The notes: generated from the sequence alone by a model not told the origin. A DNA stretch of 11,188 nt from Desulfobacterales bacterium (GCA_029940115.1 JAOZRQ010000195.1:1-11188), one strand, 5' to 3'. Counted from the first letter of the stretch, positions 1-6,989 are shown. Numbers and translations: made by a program.

Positions 1-55
1 ACTGGGGATCCATCCCAAAATGGGTTTCCAGACTGTTTGGGGACTCCCCCAACTT

Positions 56-181
56 TTGTGTACAGGACAAAAAAGGTGACTGAGGAAAGAAACCCGGCTT
101 CTTCTTGCAGTTGGGAAGTCGGTCCTTTTGGGAAAAAAGCCGGGTTTCCCGCCCGTTCCCGACTTTTTGTCCTGTACACAG
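56..181 (-). mobile_element. MITE copy 1 (non-autonomous element, 126 bp)
   Basis: The ends are perfect 17-nt inverted repeats reading TGTGTACAGGACAAAAA from position 57, with the complement ending at 180. The 9-bp direct repeat CCCCAACTT lies at 47-55 and again at 182-190, as expected for a target-site duplication. The interior holds a second inverted repeat, GAAACCCGGC (89-98) with GCCGGGTTTC (139-148). There is no room for a transposase, so mobility would depend on one encoded elsewhere. Reverse-complemented, it aligns end to end with the copy at 6796-6918. It begins 14 bp past the duplicated target downstream of the dnaJ stop codon, so its hairpin may also act as a transcription terminator for dnaJ. 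The family is not identified; a 9-bp duplication is known from some IS4-type and IS1-type transposases, which is only a pointer. Confidence 0.85.
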
Positions 182-203
182 CCCCAACTTATAAATACGC
201 CCG

Positions 204-1115
204 TCACAATCCCGTCTCTGCCAAACTCTCAACCAGTTCTTTTTGCCTTTCGTCGAGGTTCGCCGGCATGTTGACATGGATGCACACATACAGATTTCCC
301 TTCTCATTCCCCTGCATATCTGGAAGTCCGTGGCCGGAAAGGCGCATCTTGGTTTTGTGCTTTGTGCCCGGGGGCACTTTCAGGCTGAGTTCCCTGCCCT
401 CGATGGTGGGCACAGGGATGCTTGTCCCCAAGATCGCTTGGGTGAGCTTTATTTCCCGATTGACATGCAGGTCATGTCCCTCGTAGGTGTAAACCGAATC
501 GTTCATCACTTTGGCCTGGATGAACAGGTCACCTGGAGGGCCTCCATAAGGGCTCGCCTCCCCTTTTCCCACAAGCCGCAGTTTTTTGCCTGTGATCATT
601 CCTTTGGGGATCTTGACGGTCAGATTCTCAGATTGTCCTTTGTGGTGGAAATTGACAGTCTTGCTGGCTCCCATGGCCACTTCCTGCAATGTCAGGGGCA
701 TCTCATAGGTCAGGTCAGATCCTTTGACCTCAGAGGGATGCTGTTGCCTTGGGCTAGGTCCGAAGGGCACCCCGCCAAATGAAAATCGTGTGCCTTCCCT
801 TTTTCCCCCAAAGAGGTTGGCCCCGAATCCGAGGTCTTTGAAAATGTTTGAAAAATCGAACCCTTTGAAGATGTCTTCTTGGGTGTAACGCTGTTGGAAC
901 CCGGCCGCGCCGAATGTGTCATACTGTTGCCGTTTCTCCTTGTCACTCAGAACCGCATACGCCTCACTGATCTTCTTGAACTTCTCTTCAGCCGTCTTGT
1001 CCCCCTGAGTATGGTCCGGGTGATATTTCATGGCAAGCTTCCGATACGCCTTTTTGATTTCATCATCAGAAGCCTTTTTGCTGATACCAAGTATTTTGTA
1101 ATAATCTTCGGACAT
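204..1115 (-). CDS. DnaJ-type co-chaperone of the CbpA class (no zinc finger)
   Basis: This is a 303-aa J-domain protein that would recruit a DnaK-type Hsp70 and stimulate its ATPase, delivering unfolded substrates in the cytoplasm. The J domain covers residues 4-67, with the HPD signature at 32-34 in KYHPDH and the usual YDTFGAAGF just after helix IV. A Gly/Phe-rich linker follows (about 85-120), then the two C-terminal substrate-binding domains (about 130-300), which contain typical blocks such as VKIPKG and VPPGTKHKTKMRLSGHG. The four CxxCxGxG zinc motifs of classical DnaJ are absent, and the length fits CbpA/DnaJ2. The start ATG at 1113-1115 has AGGAAA about 8 nt upstream. The frame stays open for 119 more codons upstream, but that stretch only translates the repeat array and is not credible protein. 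The gene lies downstream of nrdG on the same strand but has its own promoter, so it is probably a separate unit. CbpA proteins in other bacteria also bind curved DNA; nothing here tests that. Confidence 0.93.
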   Translation of the reverse strand: MSEDYYKILGISKKASDDEIKKAYRKLAMKYHPDHTQGDKTAEEKFKKISEAYAVLSDKEKRQQYDTFGAAGFQQRYTQEDIFKGFDFSNIFKDLGFGANLFGGKREGTRFSFGGVPFGPSPRQQHPSEVKGSDLTYEMPLTLQEVAMGASKTVNFHHKGQSENLTVKIPKGMITGKKLRLVGKGEASPYGGPPGDLFIQAKVMNDSVYTYEGHDLHVNREIKLTQAILGTSIPVPTIEGRELSLKVPPGTKHKTKMRLSGHGLPDMQGNEKGNLYVCIHVNMPANLDERQKELVESLAETGL

Positions 1116-1145
1116 TTTCTGATTTCCTGTAAGTGGATTATATTG

Positions 1146-1382
1146 CTCCAACTGCAAAAAAAAAGCCGGGTTTCTTTCCCCCAAGCAAGAAACCCGGTTT
1201 TTTTCCAAAAGGGCCGACTTTCCAACTGCAAAAAAAAGCCGGGTTTCTTTTTCCCAAAAGGGCCGACTTCCCAACTGCAAAAAAAAGCCGGGTTTCTTTC
1301 CCCAAGCAAGAAACCCGGCTTTTTCCAAAAGGGCCGACTTCCCAACTGCAAAAAAAAGCCGGGTTTCTTGTCCTGAGAACAT
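1146..1382 (+). repeat. Tandem array of MITE-core hairpins in the dnaJ leader
   Basis: Six copies, on alternating strands, of a GCCGGGTTTC-type half-palindrome are separated by two kinds of spacer: one reading CCAAAAGGGCCGACTTCCCAACTGC and one near TTTCCCCAAGCAA. The CCAACTGC landmark recurs at 1148, 1222, 1271 and 1342. The first spacer and its flanking arms match the interior of the two MITE copies. The right edge, TTGTCCTG at 1369-1376 followed by AGAACA, matches the MITE terminus at 11 of 14 positions, so it looks like a decayed end; no left terminus is visible. Several arms form strong A-run/T-run hairpins of the bidirectional intrinsic-terminator type, for example the stem pairing about 1156-1171 with 1186-1204. 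Confidence 0.8.
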
Positions 1383-1411
1383 AAGATAAGCTGAAAGCTG
1401 TGCCATGTCAA
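1383..1411 (-). promoter_or_regulatory. Sigma70-type promoter for dnaJ
   Basis: On the minus strand a perfect TTGACA (-35, 1406-1411) and TATCTT (-10, 1383-1388) are separated by exactly 17 bp. Transcription would start near 1376, at the edge of the repeat array, so the dnaJ mRNA would carry about 260 nt of repeat-derived leader. The promoter is seen by consensus only. Confidence 0.65.
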
Positions 1412-1470
1412 GGATACGGGTCATTCTGAGATGAAATTTCCCATGGTTTGCGCGAAAAAAGCTAAGTTTC

Positions 1471-1498
1471 AAAAAAACTCAACCTGTGCGGTTAAGAG
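1471..1498 (-). terminator. Weak intrinsic terminator after nrdG
   Basis: On the minus strand CTCTTAACC, a GCACA loop and GGTTGAG are followed by seven T residues. The stem is short and has a two-base bulge. It lies about 32 bp past the nrdG stop codon and before the dnaJ promoter, which fits separation of two transcription units. Confidence 0.45.
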
Positions 1499-1529
1499 GC
1501 AGAAGGCGGCTGGAAACGGTTCAGATAAA

Positions 1530-2255
1530 TCAGCGAAGGATGCACTTCTGCACCCGGGTCTCCGCGATGGATTTCAGGCGCGTCAGTTCATCTTGGGTAT
1601 AGTTCTGTTCATCTTTCTGGAAGAATTCAGGGTGCAACACCTCAGTATGATGGAACTGTTGCAAGGCATACATATCTGCCCCCTGAATGATGCGGGAGAT
1701 GTTTTCGACGACTTGGGCATTGACCAGCGGCTTTATGCAGGTGGTCTTGAATTCATAAGGGAGTCCCGAGGTCATGATGATGCGGATGCTTGAAAGGATA
1801 TCTTGGGGATTGCAGTCTTTTTTGATCAGGGGAGAATAATGAAACGGGTCGGTCTTGATGTCCATGGCAATGTAATCCACCAGTTTCATCTCTATCAGCC
1901 CTTTTATCACCAAGGGCCGGCTGCCGTTGGTATCCACCTTTACCGGATATCCCATGGCCTTGATCCTTTGGCAGAGCGAAACGAGGTCCTTCTGGAGAGT
2001 CGGCTCCCCTCCTGAAATCACCACGCCATCCAGAAAGTCTTTGCGTTTTTCCAGAAAATCATAGATGTTCTTCTCTTTCAGAAACTTCTCCCCGACATCT
2101 TTTATCGGGGAATGGGGACAATCCGTGCAACCCTTTGCCAATTTCGGATTATGGCAGTAAGGGCAGTTGAAATTGCACCCTGAAAGAAAGAGGATGCAAC
2201 TGATCTTTCCGGGATAATCAATCATGGAACTTTTTTGGATGCCGCCGAGAGTCAT
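1530..2255 (-). CDS. nrdG: Anaerobic ribonucleotide reductase activating protein (radical SAM)
   Basis: This 241-aa radical SAM enzyme would use a [4Fe-4S] cluster and S-adenosylmethionine to generate the glycyl radical on NrdD. The CxxxCxxC cluster motif is C27, C31 and C34 in GCNFNCPYC, and the SAM-contact motif GGEPT is at 82-86. The N-terminus (GGIQKSSMIDYPGK) is typical of the longer NrdG2-like subfamily rather than the roughly 155-aa E. coli type. A second cysteine pair, C43 and C46 in KGCTDCPHS, follows the cluster loop and could bind metal. The ATG at 2253-2255 has AAGGA 5-6 nt upstream. The gene lies 167 bp after nrdD on the same strand, the standard pairing, and probably shares its transcript. 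An activase of another glycyl-radical enzyme is possible by sequence alone, but the position next to nrdD makes nrdG the firm choice. Confidence 0.93.
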   Translation of the reverse strand: MTLGGIQKSSMIDYPGKISCILFLSGCNFNCPYCHNPKLAKGCTDCPHSPIKDVGEKFLKEKNIYDFLEKRKDFLDGVVISGGEPTLQKDLVSLCQRIKAMGYPVKVDTNGSRPLVIKGLIEMKLVDYIAMDIKTDPFHYSPLIKKDCNPQDILSSIRIIMTSGLPYEFKTTCIKPLVNAQVVENISRIIQGADMYALQQFHHTEVLHPEFFQKDEQNYTQDELTRLKSIAETRVQKCILR

Positions 2256-2302
2256 GGTTTCCTTGCCCGAGCCTTCCCTGGCCCACTTGGAGTGGCAACT
2301 TT

Positions 2303-2355
2303 GATGCTGGATGCTGGATGCTGGGCTTCCAATCCAACATCAAGCATCAAGCATG
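2303..2355. repeat. Heptamer-built inverted repeat between nrdD and nrdG
   Basis: The left arm (2303-2324) is three copies of GATGCTG. The right arm (2334-2355) is the imperfect complement, made of units CAACATC, AAGCATC and AAGCATG. The loop is about 9 nt. It lies in the 167-bp gap between nrdD and nrdG, so it would form a hairpin in the shared mRNA. A related run (CATCTTGCATCCAGCATCAAG) lies at 7911-7931, which suggests a dispersed family. Confidence 0.7.
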
Positions 2356-2422
2356 TCAATCCTCCCATTCCGGGTCAGGTGATGATTTTGTTTCAGTGCT
2401 TTCAGAGTCCGAAGGTTATGAG

Positions 2423-5400
2423 TCAGTTCGGGATTTCAGGTTCCGAGTTTCCCACACTGAACGTCCTTCTCCTGACAAACTCGGCCTGCTTCCCCTTGTT
2501 CCATTGGTTCACAGGCCTCAGGTATCCGACAACCCTTGAATAGACTTCGGTTTCGGCATCGCAGACGGGACATCTCTCCTGCTCGCCGTTCAGGTATCCG
2601 TGGGAGGGGCATATGCTGAAGGTCGGGGTGAGGGTGAAATAGGGGAGCTTGAAATGGGCGGTGATTTTTCTGACCAAGTTCTTCACGGTCTCAACGTCGC
2701 TCACCATCTCACCGAGGTAAATGTGGAGGACAGTACCCCCTGTGTATTTGGTCTGAAGCTCATCTTGGAGGCTCAACATTTCGAAGATGTCATCGGTATA
2801 GTTGACCGGCAACTGGGTGGAGTTGGTATAATACGGTTCTTTCTCCGCGTGGCAGGCGTCGTCGCTGTCATTCGCGCAGACGATGTCAGGATACCTTTCC
2901 CTGTCGAGCATGGCTAGGCGGTAGGAGGTCCCCTCCGCGGGGGTGGCCTCCAAGTTGAAGAGGTCGCCGGTCTCCTCCTGTATCTCCACGAGCATGTCAC
3001 GGATGAAGTCCATGACCCGGAGGGAAAAGGCCGCGCCCTCCTGAGTCCCGATATCCTTGCTTAGGAAATTCAGACATGCCTCGTTCATGCCGATGATCCC
3101 GATGGTGGAGAAATGGTTCTTCCAGTAAAGGCCCATACGGTTCTTCACTTCCCGCAGATAAAATTTGGAGTATGGGTACAGGTCCTTTTCCGTGAAGTTT
3201 TCAAGGAGCTTCCGCTTGATGCCCAAGCTCTCCTTTGCAAGGCGGACCATTTCTTTCAGGCGGTCGAAAAAAGCCCCCTCTTTTTCCGAGAGGTGGCCGA
3301 TGCGGGGGAGATTGATGGTTGCCACGCCGATACTTCCGGTCAGCGGATTCGCACCGAAAAGGCCCCCCCCGCGCTTGATCAGTTCCTTGTTGCTCAACCT
3401 GAGGCGACAACACATTGAGCGGACATCTTCCGGCGACATGTCTGAGTTCACAAAGTTGCTGTAGTAGGGCGTGCCAAACTTGCCGGTCATGATCCATATC
3501 TTCTCCAGATTCGGATTCTCCCAGTCAAAATCAGGTGTGATGTTGTAGGTCGGGATGGGGAAGGTGAAGACTCTGCCTGCCGAGTCCCCTTCCATCATGA
3601 TTTCGGCAAAGGCTTGGTTGATCATGTCCATTTCCGGCTGGAAATCGGCATACGTTCCCTCCTGATGCTTGCCGCCGATGATGACCGGCTGGTCTTTGAG
3701 GGTGGAGGGGACTTCCAGGTCCATGGTGATGTTGAAAAAGGGGGTGTTCCCTGTGATGAACGCCTTCCCGTTTCTCCTCGCGACAACGGTCTCATTATCG
3801 GTGTTGGGGCACCAGATGACACCGGAATAGTTCACCTTTTCCAGATTCTCGATCTGTGTGTCCTGAATATCCCTGTCAGAGATATCCCGCGCCGGCTTGC
3901 CGTTTCCGATCATCGGTATCATCACGGGAGACTGGCTTTCCACCACCTTCTCGATCTCTTCAAGAAGGTAGGCATTGGCCCCATGGGATTTTCTCACAAT
4001 CCTGTGCCCGGGAGAGAGCAGTTGGTCCTGATCGCTGTTCGTCAGATGATACATCTCCCCGTTGTATGGCCTTGCAAACATCCTTCTGACCGGCAGATCT
4101 TCAAGTTTTCCGGTGGTTGTGTCAAATGTCTTTATGATCTGTCCAACCTTGACATCCGCATACCCCATCCATCCCTCGGGCGTGAGGATCTCAGTGTCTT
4201 CGGACATGCACTGAAAGCCGACCCGGGTGGGAATGTTCGCGTTGAACACAAACTCCTGCATCGCCTGCCTCACTTCCGGGTAACTCAACTGGTCATACCG
4301 CACAAACGGGGCGAGAAGTGTGTCGAAGTTGGAGACGGCTTGCGCGCCGGCACTGTTGCCACACCAAGTGGCCTTGCCGTTTCTTCTGACATACAGGGTA
4401 TGGTTCGGCACTTCCACACAATAGACCTTGCCTGTGTATGCCGTCTCTCTTATGGATTCTCCTGCCATCCTGATGCAACGCAAATTGTCTCCCATTCCGC
4501 CTGTGGGAATCAGATCGGTTTCCGGATCCCACTCACCTGCCTTTACGAACCGATATTCCATTGCATCCGAGCCGTGTTGGGAAACCAGCATGTTGTGATT
4601 CGGGGTCACCAGAAGATCCGTTTCATCATTTTTGAAATGGATCATTCCCTTTCCATTATTTTCAAACTCAAAATAGTTGACGGGTCTCTGGATTTCGATT
4701 TCCTTTGTTGCCGGATTCAAGGTATGGACCTTGTCGTTCTCCTTATCCATATCCTTGAACAGCTTCCAACCGTTGTCGGTCAACACCTCTGTGTCATCAG
4801 AATAACACTCTCCCTGCAGGGTGTAGATGAAGTTGACCAGTTGCCCCAAGGCGGTCCTGAAGTGCTTGGGCGGCGCGCTTTCGATTTTGCCTGGAACGCC
4901 CCTGAACCCCTGCAACAGGAGATCCTGAAAGTCCCACCCGACACAGTTGTGGTTCCACAAGCCGTTCACCACCAAGGTATGCGTTTCGGTGGTGATGTCA
5001 TAGATGTACTCATCGGGGATGTTGGTCTCGGCATTGTTCAGCACCTTATGCCACGCGTCAACGGTCTCATCCTGCCATGCCCTTACCGAAGGTTCGAGTG
5101 CCTTATACTTCTCTGAAGGCAGAAAAACGCCGCCAATTTTGCGAAATCCGAGGCCGTAAATGGGAAAATTCTGGGTGATTGTCCTTCCTGCATACTCCCG
5201 AACGGTTCCGACGCCTTCACAATTCCGATCACGCGGGAAAAGTCCCAAGAAGGGGAGCACGATGGCCATCTGCTCCAAAAGGGTCCGAGAGGCCATGCGA
5301 AGCTGTACTCCGGTCTTCCCGTTAGCGGCACCATCTCCGTCAAGGACACCGGCGACCATCCCGCGGATGAACTCTTGGGAATAAGAGAGAAAGCCCACAG

Positions 5401-6721
5401 GAAGCGTCTTGTTCCTGGAACCGGGCATGATCTGGAAAACTTTGTCAAACAGGAAACGAAGGAAGCGGTTACGGATGCGAAGCTCATATATGTCATCATG
5501 ATTTCGATGAGTGATGACACCGCTCCACCCATGTTGGTGCAACCCCGCGTTCGCACGTTCCAAGTATTCGCTTCTCCGGGAACTCATGGTGATAAAATAT
5601 GACTTGTTGTCATAAGTGAGGTAGCCTTCTGCCAGTGTCAACCCCACGAAGAACCCGAATGCCTCTGTCAGCCGGATGTAACGGGGGCCACAGAAGGAGA
5701 GGGTATGCACCACCCCATCCGAATCGTCTTGGCATTCTGAAACCGGGAAGCCGTTGAAGTAAGGCGTGTCGCCGTCACGCCCGTTGAAGCCTCGCGAGCG
5801 AAGCTCGTGAACCAAGTCAATGCGATCCACAGAGAAGAGAGACTCTTGGGAGAGACGGCTTACCATATCCACTGTGAACAGCGTGTCCGCTTTTATCTGG
5901 ACATCCTTGGACGGCATCGCGCCACGCGCAGTCACCATCGGATGATCCTCGGTCACGATGACACTGCGGCCTCCCCGGTTTTTCACAAAGCGCATCGGCC
6001 TCTCCTTGCCCTTGCGTACCAGACGCGTGACGCGTGTCCAACCCTCTTTGTCCATAACCCACAGATCGGACGGATGCTTGGCCCATGCTTGGTCCTTCTC
6101 GTTCAGAAGCGTCTCTTCTGCGTCTGCCATCTCATAAAGCTGTTCAAACGAAAGCGTCAGCAACTCCCCACGATACTTGGCCACGACGACCTCTTTGCCG
6201 AAGTATGTGTAGACAGATAACTGGTTCAGATCATGAATGTGAATGTCCCCGTTCTTATGCGCGTCCCTGACTTCAGGGGGATATATTTGGTTGAGCCAGT
6301 ATTCGGAGGTGACATCCGATGAGATGTAATTGTTCAGTCCTTGGAGGGAATAGCACATGTTGCTGTTCTCCCTGATCTTCCAGTCGAGCTTCCGGATGTA
6401 CTGCTCCACCAGGTCCACATTGGCTTTGGTGGCCAGGTTCCGGAGTTGGGAGTGCTGTTCCCGGTACAAGATGTAGGCTTTGGCGGTCTTGTGAAACGGG
6501 GAGTCGAGAAGCACCCGTTCCACGATATCCTGGATATCCTCCACTTCCGGAACAGGGCCGCAGACCTCATGTGCCAAGGTCAGCACCCGAAGCATCAACC
6601 TTCTGGCCTCCCGCTCATCAAATTCTCCGGTGGCCTTGCCGGCCAAGGAAATGGCTTTTGTGATTTTTGATGCGTCAAACTCAGCCTGTCTTCCATCCCG
6701 TTTCTTGATAGCTTCAAACAC
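2423..6721 (-). CDS. nrdD: Anaerobic (class III) ribonucleoside-triphosphate reductase with three inteins
   Basis: The precursor is 1432 aa. Excising inteins at residues 172-592, 639-789 and 838-992 leaves about 705 aa, normal for NrdD. The enzyme reduces NTPs to dNTPs without oxygen, using a glycyl radical made by NrdG. The N-terminal 90 or so residues are an ATP-cone (FEAIKKRDGR start) for allosteric control by ATP/dATP. The extein then shows HIHDL, CVGWDF, FRTALGQLVNFIYTLQGE, SAGAQAVSNFDTLLAPFVRYD and TPFFNITMDL, all hallmarks of the family. The likely active-site thiol is in MCCRLRL (C1104/C1105; 377/378 after splicing). A zinc site near the C-terminus is CPSH (1371-1374) with CPVC (1384-1387). 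The glycyl radical is G1399 in RVVGYL (G672 after splicing). The start is GTG at 6719-6721 because GGAGG (6730-6734) lies 8 nt upstream; the GTG three codons earlier overlaps that GGAGG and cannot use it. First gene of the nrdD-nrdG unit. Confidence 0.95.
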   Translation of the reverse strand: MFEAIKKRDGRQAEFDASKITKAISLAGKATGEFDEREARRLMLRVLTLAHEVCGPVPEVEDIQDIVERVLLDSPFHKTAKAYILYREQHSQLRNLATKANVDLVEQYIRKLDWKIRENSNMCYSLQGLNNYISSDVTSEYWLNQIYPPEVRDAHKNGDIHIHDLNQLSVYTYFGKEVVVAKYRGELLTLSFEQLYEMADAEETLLNEKDQAWAKHPSDLWVMDKEGWTRVTRLVRKGKERPMRFVKNRGGRSVIVTEDHPMVTARGAMPSKDVQIKADTLFTVDMVSRLSQESLFSVDRIDLVHELRSRGFNGRDGDTPYFNGFPVSECQDDSDGVVHTLSFCGPRYIRLTEAFGFFVGLTLAEGYLTYDNKSYFITMSSRRSEYLERANAGLHQHGWSGVITHRNHDDIYELRIRNRFLRFLFDKVFQIMPGSRNKTLPVGFLSYSQEFIRGMVAGVLDGDGAANGKTGVQLRMASRTLLEQMAIVLPFLGLFPRDRNCEGVGTVREYAGRTITQNFPIYGLGFRKIGGVFLPSEKYKALEPSVRAWQDETVDAWHKVLNNAETNIPDEYIYDITTETHTLVVNGLWNHNCVGWDFQDLLLQGFRGVPGKIESAPPKHFRTALGQLVNFIYTLQGECYSDDTEVLTDNGWKLFKDMDKENDKVHTLNPATKEIEIQRPVNYFEFENNGKGMIHFKNDETDLLVTPNHNMLVSQHGSDAMEYRFVKAGEWDPETDLIPTGGMGDNLRCIRMAGESIRETAYTGKVYCVEVPNHTLYVRRNGKATWCGNSAGAQAVSNFDTLLAPFVRYDQLSYPEVRQAMQEFVFNANIPTRVGFQCMSEDTEILTPEGWMGYADVKVGQIIKTFDTTTGKLEDLPVRRMFARPYNGEMYHLTNSDQDQLLSPGHRIVRKSHGANAYLLEEIEKVVESQSPVMIPMIGNGKPARDISDRDIQDTQIENLEKVNYSGVIWCPNTDNETVVARRNGKAFITGNTPFFNITMDLEVPSTLKDQPVIIGGKHQEGTYADFQPEMDMINQAFAEIMMEGDSAGRVFTFPIPTYNITPDFDWENPNLEKIWIMTGKFGTPYYSNFVNSDMSPEDVRSMCCRLRLSNKELIKRGGGLFGANPLTGSIGVATINLPRIGHLSEKEGAFFDRLKEMVRLAKESLGIKRKLLENFTEKDLYPYSKFYLREVKNRMGLYWKNHFSTIGIIGMNEACLNFLSKDIGTQEGAAFSLRVMDFIRDMLVEIQEETGDLFNLEATPAEGTSYRLAMLDRERYPDIVCANDSDDACHAEKEPYYTNSTQLPVNYTDDIFEMLSLQDELQTKYTGGTVLHIYLGEMVSDVETVKNLVRKITAHFKLPYFTLTPTFSICPSHGYLNGEQERCPVCDAETEVYSRVVGYLRPVNQWNKGKQAEFVRRRTFSVGNSEPEIPN
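3746..4210 (-). other. Intein 3 of NrdD (155-aa mini-intein)
   Basis: The junctions are VGFQ|CMSEDTEILT and FITGN|TPFFN; joining the flanks restores the NrdD block VGFQTPFFNITMDL. The first residue is Cys, the last is Asn and the +1 extein residue is Thr. A block B-like SPGH motif lies at intein residues 66-69 and a block F-like stretch, GVIWC, at 130-134. The residue before the final Asn is Gly instead of the common His. There is no endonuclease domain. The C-terminal segment RRNGKAFITGN resembles that of intein 2 (RRNGKATWCGN), so the two may share ancestry. Confidence 0.9.
4355..4807 (-). other. Intein 2 of NrdD (151-aa mini-intein)
   Basis: The junctions are YTLQGE|CYSDDTEVLT and TWCGN|SAGAQ; joining the flanks restores TLQGESAGAQAVSNFDT, a conserved NrdD core block. 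It starts with Cys, ends with Asn, and the +1 residue is Ser. Block B is TPNH (intein residues 68-71). Block F is KVYCVEVPNHTLYVRRNG (127-144), with Cys where many inteins have Asp. The penultimate residue is Gly. It is too short for a LAGLIDADG domain, so it would splice but not home by itself. Confidence 0.92.
4946..6208 (-). mobile_element. Intein 1 of NrdD with LAGLIDADG homing endonuclease (421 aa)
   Basis: The right junction is clear: block F YIYDITTETHTLVVNG (401-416), then LWNHN|CVGWDF with the usual His-Asn and +1 Cys. The left junction by extein alignment is LSVY|TYFGKEVVV, so intein residue 1 appears to be Thr, which is uncommon. Block B is TEDHP (86-90). The central region carries two LAGLIDADG-type helices, FGFFVGLTLAEG (184-195) and RGMVAGVLDGDG (282-293), each ending in an acidic residue as a catalytic motif needs. 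The endonuclease would cut intein-less nrdD alleles at the CVGWD codons and drive copying of the intein. It is in frame with no stops, so it appears intact. Confidence 0.92.
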
Positions 6722-6729
6722 CGATGTCA

Positions 6730-6734
6730 CCTCC
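6730..6734 (-). promoter_or_regulatory. Ribosome binding site deciding the nrdD start
   Basis: On the minus strand the sequence reads GCGGAGGTGACATCGGTG. GGAGG lies 8 nt before the GTG at 6721-6719 and directly abuts the GTG at 6730-6728, so the downstream GTG is the better start. This removes three residues from the longest frame. Confidence 0.7.
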
Positions 6735-6751
6735 GCGTTTTGATTTCTGTG

Positions 6752-6781
6752 AAAGAAACCGGTTTTTTTTCCAGTTTCTTT
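6752..6781. repeat. Short inverted repeat in the nrdD leader
   Basis: AAAGAAACCGG (6752-6762) and CCAGTTTCTTT (6771-6781) pair at 10 of 11 positions around an eight-T loop. It lies 18-47 bp before the nrdD Shine-Dalgarno sequence and would form a hairpin in the leader mRNA. The function is unknown. Confidence 0.5.
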
Positions 6782-6795
6782 GTACTAAAAGAGAG

Positions 6796-6918
6796 CTGTG
6801 TACAGGACAAAAAGTCGCGAAGGCGAGAAACCCGGCTTTTTCCCAAACAGGCAGAATCCCCAACTGCGAGAAAAAGCCGGGTTTCCCTCCTCAATCATTT
6901 TTTTTGTCCTGTACACAG
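6796..6918 (+). mobile_element. MITE copy 2 in the nrdD leader (123 bp)
   Basis: The inverted termini are TGTGTACAGGACAAAAA (6797-6813) and its complement ending at 6917, extended by a matching C/G pair at 6796/6918. The 9-bp direct repeat AAAAGAGAG flanks it exactly (6787-6795 and 6919-6927). The internal inverted repeat is GAAACCCGGC (6827-6836) with GCCGGGTTTC (6876-6885). It lies between the predicted nrdD promoter and the nrdD start codon, so the nrdD mRNA would begin with a long leader containing this foldable element. Confidence 0.88.
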
Positions 6919-6989
6919 AAAAGAGAGACAAAAATTTTGTACCCGTTATTCACATGAAAGTTGCGGGCACTCGCTTCCAAAGAAATCCC

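Noticed and set aside
1146..1382. CRISPR array
   Set aside because: The repeated and intervening parts are both conserved, spacing is irregular (74, 49, 71), and the units match the interior of the MITE copies.
1116..1472. A 119-codon N-terminal extension of the dnaJ frame
   Set aside because: It translates the repeat array (KPGFF, FLQLGSRPFW and similar), has no ribosome binding site, and J-domain proteins of this type start at MSEDYYKILG.
3614..5116. 500-codon open frame on the plus strand
   Set aside because: It is antisense to nrdD and its inteins, where the minus-strand frame carries unmistakable conserved motifs.
6206..6208. Class 3 splicing for intein 1, because it lacks Cys or Ser at position 1
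   Set aside because: The block F position that should be Cys in class 3 inteins is Asp here (YIYDIT), so a standard pathway starting from Thr is the simpler reading.
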